From Desulfurivibrio sp044068625 (GTDB lineage Bacteria; Desulfobacterota; Desulfobulbia; Desulfobulbales; Desulfurivibrionaceae), in NCBI RefSeq assembly GCF_044068625.1, contig NZ_JBIPKH010000011.1, positions 30,734 to 94,733 of the forward strand: a stretch of 64,000 nt of DNA, read 5' to 3'. Positions 47,100 to 56,059 of this stretch are shown here, piece by piece. How positions within the stretch are numbered: the first letter of the stretch is position 1; the number at the start of each line of letters is the position of its first letter. Position numbers and translations under genes: made by a program. Below the pieces are notes generated by a model. It saw only the letters and a list, made by a program, of their open reading frames with translations, was not told the origin of the DNA and searched no databases.

Positions 47100-48148
47100 T
47101 GAGTGATCATGATCGGGAGAAGTTGCCGGCGGCGGTGCGTTTTTTACTGGATCCGGCAAGCTATCCCCATCCGGTAAGCGAGGTGGAGCTGGTCCAGACC
47201 CATATCTCCTACGTTTTTTTGGCCGGTGAATTTGTCTATAAGATGAAAAAGCCGGTGGATTTCGGTTTTCTCGATTTTTCAACCCTGGAGAAACGGCGCC
47301 ATTTCTGTGCCGAGGAGTTGCGCCTAAACCGGCGGCTCTGCCCGGAGATCTACCAGGCGGTCCTGGGTTTGTACCAGGGGGCCGCCGGCGCTTTTTCCCT
47401 GGGCAGCGGGGCCGGGGAGGAGGCGGCCGGGACGCCGGTGGAGTATCTGGTGATGATGGCCCGGATGCCGGAAGCGGGGATGATGGCCGGGTTGCTGCAG
47501 CGAGGGGAGCTGACCCGGGCCCACCTGGAGCGGATCATTGCCCGGTTGGTCCCTTTCTATCGCCAGGCCGAGGGCGGCCCCGAGGTTACCGCTTTGGGCA
47601 GTGCCCAGGCAGTGGCGGTCAACGTGCTGGAAAATTTCGAGCAGACCGAGGCCTTTGTCGGTGGTCCCGCCCTGAGTCGGGAGCAGTTCCAGCTAATCAG
47701 CGCCTATGCCCGTGACTTCCTTAAGCAGGAGGAGCTTTTTGCCGCCCGGCAGAAAGCCGGCCGGATCCGCGAGGGTCATGGCGATCTCTATTCGGCCAAT
47801 ATCTGTTTTGCCCCCGACCAGGTCCATATCTTCGACTGCATCGAATTCAACCAGCGTTTCCGCTGTTGCGATATCGCTTCCGATATCGCCTTCCTGGCCA
47901 TGGATCTCGACTTCCACGGCCAGGAGGAGCTGGCGGCTTTCTTCGTGGCGGAGTTCGCCCGCCAGGCCGATGATCCCCAGTTGGCGGCCATGCTGCCCTT
48001 CTACTGCTGCTACCGGGCCTATGTCCGGGGCAAGATCGGTTTGTTCACCGCCCACGCCCCGGAGGTGGACGCGGCCACCAAAACCCGCTCCCTGGAGCAG
48101 GCCGCCCGCTATTTCAAATTGGCCGAGCGTTATGCCCACTCGGTCTAA
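47099..48148 (+). CDS. Aminoglycoside-phosphotransferase-like kinase domain protein
   Basis: 349 residues. Protein-kinase-like APH fold: ISYVFLAGEFVYKMKKPVDFGFLDFSTLEKR (Lys loop), EYLVMMARMPEAGMMAGLL hinge, EGHGDLYSANICF (catalytic HGDLxxxN) and IFDCIEFNQRFRCCDIASDIAFLAMDL. In many bacteria this domain is fused to a P-loop kinase as a 500-residue protein; here the P-loop part is the next gene, overlapping by 17 nt. Substrate unknown. Start overlaps aspS stop. Confidence 0.87.
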   Translation: MSDHDREKLPAAVRFLLDPASYPHPVSEVELVQTHISYVFLAGEFVYKMKKPVDFGFLDFSTLEKRRHFCAEELRLNRRLCPEIYQAVLGLYQGAAGAFSLGSGAGEEAAGTPVEYLVMMARMPEAGMMAGLLQRGELTRAHLERIIARLVPFYRQAEGGPEVTALGSAQAVAVNVLENFEQTEAFVGGPALSREQFQLISAYARDFLKQEELFAARQKAGRIREGHGDLYSANICFAPDQVHIFDCIEFNQRFRCCDIASDIAFLAMDLDFHGQEELAAFFVAEFARQADDPQLAAMLPFYCCYRAYVRGKIGLFTAHAPEVDAATKTRSLEQAARYFKLAERYAHSV

Positions 48149-48710
48149 CTCTCCCCGAATTTATCTGTTCTGGGGGCTGATCGCCACCGGCAAAAGCACC
48201 TTGGCGACGGCCTGGGCGCGTCACTTGGGGATTCCCCACTACAACTCCGATGTGGTGCGCAAGGAGCTGGCGGGTCTGGCCCCCACCACCGACTGCAAGG
48301 AGGGGGCCGAGGGGGGGATCTACACCCCGGAGTTTACCCGCCGCACCTACGACGCTTTGCTGGATCGGGCCGAGGAGCAATTGAATCGGGGCCGGAGCGT
48401 GGTTCTCGATGCCTCCTATCTGGATCGGGATGAGCGGCGACGGGTGTTGGCCCTGGCTCAGCGTTTGGGGGTTGCCTGCCATTTTATTCTCTGTGACTGT
48501 TCCGATCAGGTCAAAAAAGAGCGTTTGAACCTGCGGGCCCGGGACCCCCGGGCGGTTTCCGACGGTCGCTGGGAGATCTACCTGCGCCAGCGGGAGAAAT
48601 TTCAGCCCCCCAGTGAACTGGCCCCCGGCCAACTGTTGACCATCGATACCCACCGGCCCCTTGCCGAATTGCTGACCGAGCTTGAGCGGCAACTCCCTTT
48701 CCCCTCCTGA
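48132..48710 (+). CDS. P-loop kinase (AAA_33/zeta-toxin-like)
   Basis: 192 residues, frame-shifted relative to the preceding gene with a 17-nt overlap. Walker A WGLIATGKSTLATAWARHLG at residue 14, NSDVVRKEL and a lid region RDPRAVSDGRWEIYLRQREKFQPP match the C-terminal half of fused APH/ATP-binding proteins. It probably phosphorylates a small molecule together with the APH-like partner. The TGA stop abuts the convergent RACo stop directly (TGA/TCA). Confidence 0.85.
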   Translation: MPTRSNSPRIYLFWGLIATGKSTLATAWARHLGIPHYNSDVVRKELAGLAPTTDCKEGAEGGIYTPEFTRRTYDALLDRAEEQLNRGRSVVLDASYLDRDERRRVLALAQRLGVACHFILCDCSDQVKKERLNLRARDPRAVSDGRWEIYLRQREKFQPPSELAPGQLLTIDTHRPLAELLTELERQLPFPS

Positions 48711-50690
48711 TCAGAGCGGTTTGTTTCTTGCGGCCAGCCGGCCCTTGACGGCGGGGAAGAGATCCAGATTGGTGTGGGGGAGAAACTGGGAGGCGGTGTA
48801 CTGCTCCTGGAAGGCGTGTACCTCCGAGAGTTCGAAGCTGGTCATGCGCCGCACCACCGCCACCACGTCCCGGCGGATATGGTTGCTCATTTCGCTCATC
48901 CAGGCACCCATCAGCGAGCCGTTACCCACGTAGAGGATCTTCTCCGCCTCGATCTCGGGCAACAGCCCCACGGTGATCGCCGCGTCCAGGTCAAGATAGC
49001 TGCCAAAGGCCCCGGCCAGGATCACCTGCTCCAGGTCGGCCATGGCCAGCCCCACCTCCTCCACCAGGGTCTTGGCCCCGGCGTAGATCGCCGCCTTGGC
49101 CCGAATAAAGTTCTCGATATCCACCTCGTTGAGTACCAGGTCATGCCCGGTGCCGCTCTCCCCCGCTGCGGCCAGCAGATATTCCCAGCCGCTGTTGCCG
49201 GCCCGCAGGCGGGGGGAGGTGAGTTTCCGGTTGAATTTGCCGCGGCTATCGATGATCCCGTGCTCGAAAAGGGTGGCGATCAGGATCAGCAGGCCGGAGC
49301 CGCAGATCCCCAGCGGCGGCTGGTGGCCCACCGTGGTCAGGGTGGGCTCCAGGGTGGCCGGATCAAGCTGGAAATCTTCGATCGCCCCCCGGCTTGCCCG
49401 CATCCCATGGGTAATCCCCCCTCCTTCGAAGGCGGGACCAGCCGAGCAGGCGGCACAGACCAGCCACTCCCGGTTGCCGATGACGATCTCGGCGTTGGTC
49501 CCGATATCGATGTAGAGGGTCACCTTGTCGGTGCGATACATCCCCGAGCCCATCACCCCGGCCACGATGTCTCCCCCCACATAGCTGGAGATGGCGGGAT
49601 AGGCCAGGGCCACCGTGTGGTTGGGCAGGTTGATTCCCAGGTCGGCGGCCCGCACCGGGGGCAGGAAGGTACTCACCGGCACATAGGGGGCCCGGCGGAT
49701 ATGGCGCGGATCAAGGCCCAGCAACAGGTGGGTCATGGTGGTGTTGGCCGCCAGAGTAAGGGAGCCGATCTCTTCCCGACGTACCCTGCCCTGCTTCTGC
49801 TCCCCAGGGGGGTGGGCCCTGGCCAGCAGGCTGTCGAGAACCTGGTTGATGGTCCCCACCACCAATTTTTGCATCTGCTCAAGTCCGCCCGGCTTTTCGC
49901 CATGGATGATCCGGGAGATCACATCCTCGCCGTAGCCGAGCTGGGCGTTGTAGTCCCCGCCCCGGGCCAGGACCTTGCCGCTGTTGAGATCGATGAGGAT
50001 GGCGTAAATCGAGGTGGTGCCGATATCCACCGCCAGCCCGAAATTGCGCTGGGTCCAGTTGCCGGCCTGAATATCGAGGATGAAATTATTGCCCCGGCGT
50101 ACCGGGCGGGCCAGGGTCACCGTCACTCGGAAGTCGTCGCCCCTTATGGCGCCGGGGATTTTGCGCAGCACCGGCAGGGGAATTATCATCCCCCGCTCTC
50201 CATACTGGTGGTTGAGGGCGGTGGTGATCCGGGCGGCGTCGGCCATGTTATCGGCATGGCTGGCCCGGGGCAGTTCGAGAAAAAATTTCTCCACCGGCGG
50301 CAGAAAGAGCCCGTTTTGCCGCAATTCATCGATATCGTAAACGTGCATTCGGGCCCGGTTGCGGGCCGCCACGTCGGTGGTCAGCCCCCCTGTCCCCAGT
50401 CCCGATTCCGCCGGAATCCTGACGGTCAGATCACTTTCAATCAGCGAGCAGCAGGCCAGGCGGTGACCGGCGCCGTAGTCGGCCGGGCTGATCTTCTCCC
50501 CGCCCCCGCCGGTCACCCCGCCCTCTTCCACGATCACCCGGCATTTGCCGCAGACCCCGTCCCCGCCGCAGGAGGCGTTGACATGGAGCCCGGCCCGTCG
50601 GGCCACCGCGATCAGGCTCTCCCCTCTCCGGCCCCATACCGTTCTCCCTGCCGGCAGAAAGGTGATCCGGAATTCGGCGGGAAGAGTCAT
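48711..50690 (-). CDS. RACo-type corrinoid activation protein (2Fe-2S ferredoxin plus ASKHA ATPase)
   Basis: 659 residues. Residues 1-90 are a plant-type ferredoxin with Cys41, Cys47, Cys50 (CGGDGVCGKC) and a later Cys in HRLACCSL. The rest is the DUF4445/ASKHA region (NFGLAVDIGTTSIYAILIDLNSGKVLA; LYIDIGTNAEIVIGNREWLVCAACSAGPAFEGGGITHGMRA; VILAGAFGSYLDLDAAITVGLLPE). These proteins use ATP to reduce Co(II) corrinoids to Co(I) in the Wood-Ljungdahl pathway or in methyltransferase systems. No corrinoid protein gene is adjacent, so which partner it serves is unknown. Preceded 32 nt upstream by the RCKP protein. Confidence 0.9.
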   Translation of the reverse strand: MTLPAEFRITFLPAGRTVWGRRGESLIAVARRAGLHVNASCGGDGVCGKCRVIVEEGGVTGGGGEKISPADYGAGHRLACCSLIESDLTVRIPAESGLGTGGLTTDVAARNRARMHVYDIDELRQNGLFLPPVEKFFLELPRASHADNMADAARITTALNHQYGERGMIIPLPVLRKIPGAIRGDDFRVTVTLARPVRRGNNFILDIQAGNWTQRNFGLAVDIGTTSIYAILIDLNSGKVLARGGDYNAQLGYGEDVISRIIHGEKPGGLEQMQKLVVGTINQVLDSLLARAHPPGEQKQGRVRREEIGSLTLAANTTMTHLLLGLDPRHIRRAPYVPVSTFLPPVRAADLGINLPNHTVALAYPAISSYVGGDIVAGVMGSGMYRTDKVTLYIDIGTNAEIVIGNREWLVCAACSAGPAFEGGGITHGMRASRGAIEDFQLDPATLEPTLTTVGHQPPLGICGSGLLILIATLFEHGIIDSRGKFNRKLTSPRLRAGNSGWEYLLAAAGESGTGHDLVLNEVDIENFIRAKAAIYAGAKTLVEEVGLAMADLEQVILAGAFGSYLDLDAAITVGLLPEIEAEKILYVGNGSLMGAWMSEMSNHIRRDVVAVVRRMTSFELSEVHAFQEQYTASQFLPHTNLDLFPAVKGRLAARNKPL

Positions 50691-50722
50691 CGTTTAACCG
50701 CTTTCTGGCTCATTCTGGCCGG

Positions 50723-50881
50723 TTATTTACGGTTTTTGCAGCCACTGCCGCATTTGCCGCCGCCGCCGGCGGCGGCCTCGGTCTTGATCATGCAGCCCTT
50801 TTCGCCGCATTGGGGGCATTTTTGGGGTTTGCACCGCCCTTCCTTGCTGGCGCCGCATTTTTCACACTTGAAGATGGCCAT
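50723..50881 (-). CDS. RCKP-type rubredoxin-like mini-protein
   Basis: 52 residues: MAIFKCEKCGASKEGRCKPQ then KCPQCGEKGCMIKTEAAAGG and a Cys/Gly/Lys tail. Two CxxC pairs (CEKC and CPQC) make a rubredoxin or zinc-ribbon site; the GRCKPQKCPQCG segment is the RCKP signature. The tail adds three more cysteines. AGAGGAG lies 6 nt before the ATG. It is the upstream partner of the RACo gene and may donate electrons; that is inference. Confidence 0.85.
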   Translation of the reverse strand: MAIFKCEKCGASKEGRCKPQKCPQCGEKGCMIKTEAAAGGGGKCGSGCKNRK

Positions 50882-51066
50882 GATTTACTCCTCTTGCGTT
50901 GATATTTTACCTTGTTCCCCATGGAGCGAGGATCTCCCCGCATCATAGCCTTGCTTTTGGCCGCCTGGCAAGCGGCAATCGTTTTACCCCCTTTTCCCCG
51001 GCTAAACTCTGTTGTATTATTACTCGAATCAACTTTTTGATTTAAATAGCTTAAGGAAAGAGCTCC

Positions 51067-52215
51067 ATGCCTCTGCAGCCAGAACGTCTGGCCGACATCT
51101 TTGTTCGGCTCTGTGAGATCGACAGCCCCTCCCGCCGGGAAGGCCGCCTGGCCGCTTTTCTCCGCGGTTTGTTCGCCACTGAATTCAAAGCCGAGATTCT
51201 GGAGGATGCTTCCGCCGCTGCCACCGGCTCCGATACCGGCAACCTGGTGGTGCGCATCGGTGGCGATGGGGAGCTCCCTCCTCTCTTTTTTAACTGCCAT
51301 CTCGATACCGTGGAGCCGGCCCGGGGGGTACGGGTTCACCGCAGCGGTGAGACCTTTACCAGTGCCGGGGCCACCGTTTTGGGGGCCGACGACAAGGCGG
51401 GGATCGCCATGCTGGTTGAGTTGGCCCGCAGCCTCAAGGAGGATGGCGGCCCCCGCCCCCCTTTGGAGTTTATCTTCACCACCTGTGAGGAGATCGGTCT
51501 GCTGGGGGCGAAAAACCTCGATTTTCGCCTGCTCCGGGCCCGGGCCGGCTTCGCCTTGGATAGCGCCGGGATCGACCTGGCGGTGATCGCCGCTCCGGCC
51601 TCCAACCATTTTACGGCCCGGGTCCGGGGTTTGGCCGCCCATGCCGGCTTGCACCCCGAAAAGGGGGTCAGCGCCATTCAGCTGATTGCCCGGGCCATCG
51701 CCGAGCTTCCCTGGGGGCGTCTGGACCCGGAGAGTACCGCCAATATCGGCCTGATCGGTGGTGGTAAGGCCACCAATATTGTGCCCGACCTGGCCTGGGT
51801 GGAGGGAGAGGTTCGCAGCCACAGCCGGGAGCTATTGGCCCGGCATACAACGGCCATTGAGGAGCATTTCCGTGACGTGCTGGTCAGCCACGGCTCCCTG
51901 CCGGCCGGCATTAGTGGCCCCTCGGTTTTTTCCGCCCGCCTGGAGTTCGATTTTGTTGAGCAGTTCCCCACCATGCGCCTTGTCGACGACGCTCTCCCCG
52001 TTGCCCGCCTTAAACGGGCCGCGACCCTGCTTAACCGCCCGTTGGCCTGCACTGTGGCCGGCGGTGGCAGCGATGCCAACATCTTTAACTCCCACGGCTT
52101 CCCCACCGCCATTTTGGGCATTGGCATGACCGACGTTCACACCACCGACGAGTCGATAACCTTGACCTCCATGGTCCGTACCACTCAACTCTTACGCGCC
52201 CTCCTCGAGGTGTGA
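51067..52215 (+). CDS. M20-family metallopeptidase (PepT/YqjE-like)
   Basis: 382 residues. Zinc ligands in NCHLDTVEPA, LGADDKAGIAML, FTTCEEIGLLGAK, and near the C-terminus; the dimerisation domain contains VRGLAAHAGLHPEKGVSAIQLIARAI. Overall like peptidase T-like tripeptidases. Cytosolic peptide or acyl-amino acid hydrolase; substrate not determined. AAGGAAAG precedes the ATG. Confidence 0.88.
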   Translation: MPLQPERLADIFVRLCEIDSPSRREGRLAAFLRGLFATEFKAEILEDASAAATGSDTGNLVVRIGGDGELPPLFFNCHLDTVEPARGVRVHRSGETFTSAGATVLGADDKAGIAMLVELARSLKEDGGPRPPLEFIFTTCEEIGLLGAKNLDFRLLRARAGFALDSAGIDLAVIAAPASNHFTARVRGLAAHAGLHPEKGVSAIQLIARAIAELPWGRLDPESTANIGLIGGGKATNIVPDLAWVEGEVRSHSRELLARHTTAIEEHFRDVLVSHGSLPAGISGPSVFSARLEFDFVEQFPTMRLVDDALPVARLKRAATLLNRPLACTVAGGGSDANIFNSHGFPTAILGIGMTDVHTTDESITLTSMVRTTQLLRALLEV

Positions 52216-52252
52216 GCGATTGTCGTTGCCGGCTTTTGGGCTCTGACCCCGT

Positions 52253-52281
52253 TTGGTTTTGGCTTATCATGTTGTTTATAC
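52253..52281 (+). promoter_or_regulatory. Possible parAB promoter
   Basis: TTGGTT (52253-52258), 17-nt spacer, TTATAC (52276-52281), directly upstream of parS. Confidence 0.35.
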
Positions 52282-52295
52282 GTGATATATGGCGA

Positions 52296-52311
52296 TGTTT
52301 CACGTGAAACA
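52296..52311. promoter_or_regulatory. parS centromere site
   Basis: TGTTTCACGTGAAACA, the canonical 16-bp ParB-binding palindrome with no mismatch, 87 nt before parA. Confidence 0.93.
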
Positions 52312-52351
52312 TCATTTGGTGAACAGGGGGCGCGGCCCGAAATGGACTTGG

Positions 52352-52387
52352 CCGTTTGCGCGAAATGGTGTTATATGGCGCAAACGG
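52352..52387 (+). promoter_or_regulatory. Inverted repeat overlapping the parA ribosome-binding site
   Basis: CCGTTTGCGC (52352-52361) and GCGCAAACGG (52378-52387), perfect 10-bp arms with a 16-nt loop; the right arm runs into the GGAGG at 52386-52390. Could be an mRNA hairpin controlling parA translation or an operator. Confidence 0.6.
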
Positions 52388-52397
52388 AGGTGGCGCT

Positions 52398-53228
52398 ATG
52401 GAGAAGGCGAAAGGTGGGGTGGCCCGCAGGGCCAAGGTGGTGGCGCTGGCCAACCAGAAAGGTGGGGTGGGTAAAAGCACCACCGCCATAAATCTGGCCG
52501 CGTCGCTGGCGGCCTTGGGGCGCAGGGTGCTGGTGGTGGATGCCGATCCCCAGGGCAATACCTCCAGCGGGTTGGGCTGCCAGCCGGGGACGGGGGAGGG
52601 GGTTCACCATCTCTACCACTGCCTGGTGGAGGAGGTCACGGCGGCGGCGGCCATTGTTGAAGTGGCGGAGATGAACGGTAAGCTCTTCGTCCTGCCCAGC
52701 CGCATTGACTTGATCGGGGTGGAAGTTGAGCTGATGGCGGCCAGCAAGCGGGAGCGCTACCTGGACAATTTGCTGGAACCGGTGCGCGGGGAGTTCGACT
52801 TTGTTTTCATCGACTGCCCCCCATCCCTGGGGTTGCTGACCATCAACGCCCTCACTGCGGCCGATTCGGTGATTATCCCCATGCAGTGCGAGTATTTCGC
52901 CCTGGAGGGGCTGAGCCAGCTGGTGCGGACCATCCGGCTGGTGAAAAATTCCTACAACAATCGCTTGGCCATCGAGGGGCTGCTGCTCACCATGTTTGAT
53001 GGTCGCAACCGCCTGACCCACCAGGTGGCCAGTGAGGTGGAGTCCCACTTTAAGGGCCAATCCTACCGCACGGTTATCCCCCGCAATGTCAGGCTCAGCG
53101 AGGCCCCCAGCCATGGTAAGCCGGTGATTCTCTATGATCGACGCTCCAGCGGGGCGGTCAGCTATGTGCAGTTGGCCCGGGAGTTTCTGGCCCGCCATAG
53201 GCAGCAGCAGAAACAGCCGGTCGGGTAA
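52398..53228 (+). CDS. parA: Chromosome partitioning ATPase ParA (Soj)
   Basis: 276 residues from ATG 52398 (GGAGG upstream). Deviant Walker A ANQKGGVGKSTTAINLA near residue 20, Walker A' DADPQGNTSSGLG, Walker B FDFVFIDCPPSLGLLTINAL. It drives origin segregation with ParB. Short basic N-terminus (MEKAKGGVARRAKV) in place of a long regulatory domain marks it as the chromosomal Soj type. parS lies just upstream. Confidence 0.96.
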   Translation: MEKAKGGVARRAKVVALANQKGGVGKSTTAINLAASLAALGRRVLVVDADPQGNTSSGLGCQPGTGEGVHHLYHCLVEEVTAAAAIVEVAEMNGKLFVLPSRIDLIGVEVELMAASKRERYLDNLLEPVRGEFDFVFIDCPPSLGLLTINALTAADSVIIPMQCEYFALEGLSQLVRTIRLVKNSYNNRLAIEGLLLTMFDGRNRLTHQVASEVESHFKGQSYRTVIPRNVRLSEAPSHGKPVILYDRRSSGAVSYVQLAREFLARHRQQQKQPVG

Positions 53229-53276
53229 GGTGCAGGTAAGGTCCCGGCTGAGATACCGCAAGGAGGAGGATGTTTC

Positions 53277-54161
53277 ATGGTAAAGCGAAGTCCCTTGGGC
53301 AAAGGTTTGGGCGCTCTTTTGCCCTCCCGTGATGAGGAGGAGGCTCGCTCCTATTTTATATGCGCCATCGAGCTGATTGCCCCCAATCCGCACCAGCCGC
53401 GGAAACAGGTGGATGATGCGGCTCTGGAGCAGTTGGCCGAGTCGATCCGGGAGCAGGGGGTGTTGCTGCCCCTGGTGGTGCGGCGCCTCGATGGCCCTGA
53501 GGAACGTTACGAGATTATTGCCGGCGAGCGGCGCTGGCGGGCCGCCGGGCGGGCCGGGCTGGAGAAGGTGCCGGTTCTGGTCAAGGATGTCTCCCCCCGC
53601 GATCAGCTCGAGCTGGCCTTGGTGGAGAATATCCAGCGCCAGGACCTCAACCCCCTTGAGGAGGCCGAGGCCTATCTGCGGCTGGTTCAGGAGTATGGTC
53701 TGACCCAGGAAGAGGTGGCCAGGCGGGTGGGCAAGGAGCGCTCCACCGTGGCCAACGCCCTGCGGATCAACCAGTTACCCCCCTTTGCCAAGGAGGATCT
53801 GGCCCAGGGTCGGTTGAGCATGGGCCATGCCCGGGTGCTGCTGGCCCTGGAGCACGAAGAGCTGATGCGGGAAGTTCGCGACCGGGTGATTGAGCAGGGG
53901 TTGAGCGTCCGGCAAACCGAGGAGTTGGTTCGCCGTAAGAAAGCCGGGCAGGGGAGTTCCCGAGGGAGGGGAGCCCAGGCGGAAGCCCGTAAGAAGCGGG
54001 GGGCCATTCCCGATTCCCATTGCCGCTCCCTGACTGCCGACCTGGTTCGGCATTTTGACACCCGGGTTCGCCTGGTGCAGAATGGAGAGCGGGGTAAACT
54101 GGAGATCGAATACTTCTCGCCCGATGATCTTGAGAGAGTTATCAGCTTAATTATGCGATGA
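53277..54161 (+). CDS. parB: Chromosome partitioning protein ParB (Spo0J)
   Basis: 294 residues: KRSPLGKGLGALLPS start, ParB/Srx NTP-binding motif region (PNPHQPRKQVDDAALEQLAESIREQG; YEIIAGERRWRAAGRAG, i.e. GERRxRA that binds CTP), helix-turn-helix (LTQEEVARRVGKERSTVANALRI) and C-terminal dimerisation domain. It binds parS at 52296. AAGGAGGAGG before the start; 48 nt after parA. Confidence 0.96.
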   Translation: MVKRSPLGKGLGALLPSRDEEEARSYFICAIELIAPNPHQPRKQVDDAALEQLAESIREQGVLLPLVVRRLDGPEERYEIIAGERRWRAAGRAGLEKVPVLVKDVSPRDQLELALVENIQRQDLNPLEEAEAYLRLVQEYGLTQEEVARRVGKERSTVANALRINQLPPFAKEDLAQGRLSMGHARVLLALEHEELMREVRDRVIEQGLSVRQTEELVRRKKAGQGSSRGRGAQAEARKKRGAIPDSHCRSLTADLVRHFDTRVRLVQNGERGKLEIEYFSPDDLERVISLIMR

Positions 54162-54189
54162 TATGTGCCGGAACTTCCGGCGGGAGCAG

Positions 54190-54984
54190 ATGATGAGCGG
54201 TCAGTTCAGCGCCGAGATCAGCAAAAAAGAACAGATCAGTGCCGATATCTTTCGGCTCACTCTGGTTGCCCCGGAGATCGCGGACAAGGCCCGGGCCGGC
54301 CAGTTTGTCATGCTGCGGGCCGGGGCCGCCTTGGACCCCCTGCTGAGTCGGCCCTTTTCCATCCACCAGCGGATGGCCGACGGGCGAATTCAGGTCCTGT
54401 TCAAGGTCTTTGGTGAGGGCACCAGACGCTTGGCCAACCTGGAGCCCGGTCAGGTGGTGGGGGTGGTGGGACCCCTGGGACGGGGCTTTTCTCTCCAAAG
54501 CGGGGAGCGCATCTGCCTGGTGGGTGGAGGGATGGGGATCGCCCCTCTCTTTTTTCTGGCCCGGGAATTACTGCGGCGGGCCGAGCCACCGGAGGAGATA
54601 GTTGTCCTGCTGGGCGCCAGAACTGCCGCCGATCTGCGCCAACTGGCTCGTGAATTCGAGATGATGGGGCTGCATCCGCGCTTGGCCACCGATGATGGCA
54701 CCCTGGGCCATGGTGGTTTGATTCCCGAACTGCTCCCCCTTCATCTTTCCGGGGATAAGTATCAGGTTTACTGCTGCGGACCGACGCCGATGATGGCGGC
54801 GGTGGCGTCCCATTGCGCCGCCCGGCAGTGGCCTTGCCAGGTTTCCCTGGAGACCATGATGGCCTGCGGTATCTCCGCCTGCCTGGGTTGTGCGGTTAAA
54901 ACTACCACAAAAACAGATGGTTACGCGCATGTCTGTAAGGATGGGCCGGTATTCGCGGCCACTGACATTGTGTGGCCATCGTGA
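54190..54984 (+). CDS. pyrK: Dihydroorotate dehydrogenase electron transfer subunit
   Basis: About 264 residues; ATG at 54190 or 54193 (GGGAGCAG upstream). Ferredoxin reductase-like: FAD site PLLSRPFSIHQ, NAD site GGGMGIAPLFFLARELL, and C-terminal 2Fe-2S cysteines in MMACGISACLGCAVKTTT...HVCKDGPVF. Passes electrons from PyrD to NAD. Directly precedes pyrD. Follows parB by 28 nt. Confidence 0.94.
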   Translation: MMSGQFSAEISKKEQISADIFRLTLVAPEIADKARAGQFVMLRAGAALDPLLSRPFSIHQRMADGRIQVLFKVFGEGTRRLANLEPGQVVGVVGPLGRGFSLQSGERICLVGGGMGIAPLFFLARELLRRAEPPEEIVVLLGARTAADLRQLAREFEMMGLHPRLATDDGTLGHGGLIPELLPLHLSGDKYQVYCCGPTPMMAAVASHCAARQWPCQVSLETMMACGISACLGCAVKTTTKTDGYAHVCKDGPVFAATDIVWPS

Positions 54985-55021
54985 ACAAGCCTAATTAGTA
55001 AAAAATCACCGGGTGGACAAA

Positions 55022-56017
55022 ATGGCGGCCAGCAGCAAGGGAAACAGCAGCACCGATTCCGATACCCAGGTAACCGTGGAGCGGATCTCCCCCGCCCCCG
55101 ACCAGCCGGATCTCGCGGTCCGGATCGGTTCGCTGCGATTGAGCAATCCGGTAATGACCGCCTCGGGCACCTTCGGCTACGGGGCGGAGTTTTACCCCTT
55201 TGTCAATCTGCATCAGCTGGGGGCGGTGGTGGTTAAGGGGATCTCGCTGGAGCCCCGGGCGGGGAACCCTCCTCCCCGGATTGTGGAAACTTCTTGCGGC
55301 ATGCTGAATGCCATCGGCCTGGAAAACGTCGGAGTGGAGCAGTTTCTGGCTCGCAAGCTTCCCTGGCTCAAGAACGCCGGGGCCACGGTGGTGGTCAACA
55401 TTCTGGGCAACAGTGTTGAGGAGTATGGCCGGCTGGCGGCCCGCCTGGACCAGGCCGAGGGGATTGCCGCCCTGGAGGTCAACATCTCCTGCCCCAACGT
55501 CAAGCAGGGTGGGGTGGCCTTTGGGACCGACCCGGCCATGGCGGCGGCGGTGACCAAAGCGGTACGGCAGGCCACCAGCCTGCCCTTGATTCTCAAACTC
55601 TCACCTAATGTCAGTGATATAGGGGCCATGGCCCGGGCGGCGGAAGAGAGTGGAGCCGATGCGGTTTCGCTGATCAACACCCTGCTGGGCATGGCCATTG
55701 ATCTGCGCAGCCGGCGGCCCAAGTTGGCCAACGTGGTGGGCGGGCTGTCGGGGCCCGCCATCAAACCGGTGGCCCTGCGCATGGTCTGGCAGGTGGCCAA
55801 TTGCGTCAAGATTCCGGTAATCGGAATCGGCGGGATCATGAATGCGGTGGATGCCCTGGAATTTATCGTGGCGGGGGCCACCGCCGTCCAGGTAGGCACC
55901 GCTAATTTTGTCAACCCCGGCGCCAGCCAAGAGATTGTCCGGGGAATCGAGGAATATCTACGGGGCCAGCGCTTGGAATCGTTGGCCGCCCTGCGCGGCT
56001 CCTTGATCCTGCCGTGA
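55022..56017 (+). CDS. pyrD: Dihydroorotate dehydrogenase, class 1B catalytic subunit
   Basis: 331 residues from ATG 55022 (GTG 55013 possible). PVMTASGTFGYGAEF, KGISLEPRAGNPPPRIVETSCGMLNAIGLENVG, NISCPNVKQGG with catalytic Cys, and the FMN phosphate site GIGGIMNAVDALEFIVAGATAVQVGTANF. Oxidises dihydroorotate to orotate; partner of PyrK. The N-terminal 20 residues, Ser/Asp-rich, are not conserved. Confidence 0.96.
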   Translation: MAASSKGNSSTDSDTQVTVERISPAPDQPDLAVRIGSLRLSNPVMTASGTFGYGAEFYPFVNLHQLGAVVVKGISLEPRAGNPPPRIVETSCGMLNAIGLENVGVEQFLARKLPWLKNAGATVVVNILGNSVEEYGRLAARLDQAEGIAALEVNISCPNVKQGGVAFGTDPAMAAAVTKAVRQATSLPLILKLSPNVSDIGAMARAAEESGADAVSLINTLLGMAIDLRSRRPKLANVVGGLSGPAIKPVALRMVWQVANCVKIPVIGIGGIMNAVDALEFIVAGATAVQVGTANFVNPGASQEIVRGIEEYLRGQRLESLAALRGSLILP

Positions 56018-56059
56018 AACTCCGATAAACCGTTGGCGATTTTGCCAGGAGATGCCGCC

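Noticed and set aside
52236..52262. CTCTGACCCCGTTTGG as a fourth copy of the dispersed repeat
   Set aside because: Only a short GGGTCAGA-like core is shared, in inverted orientation; too short to count.
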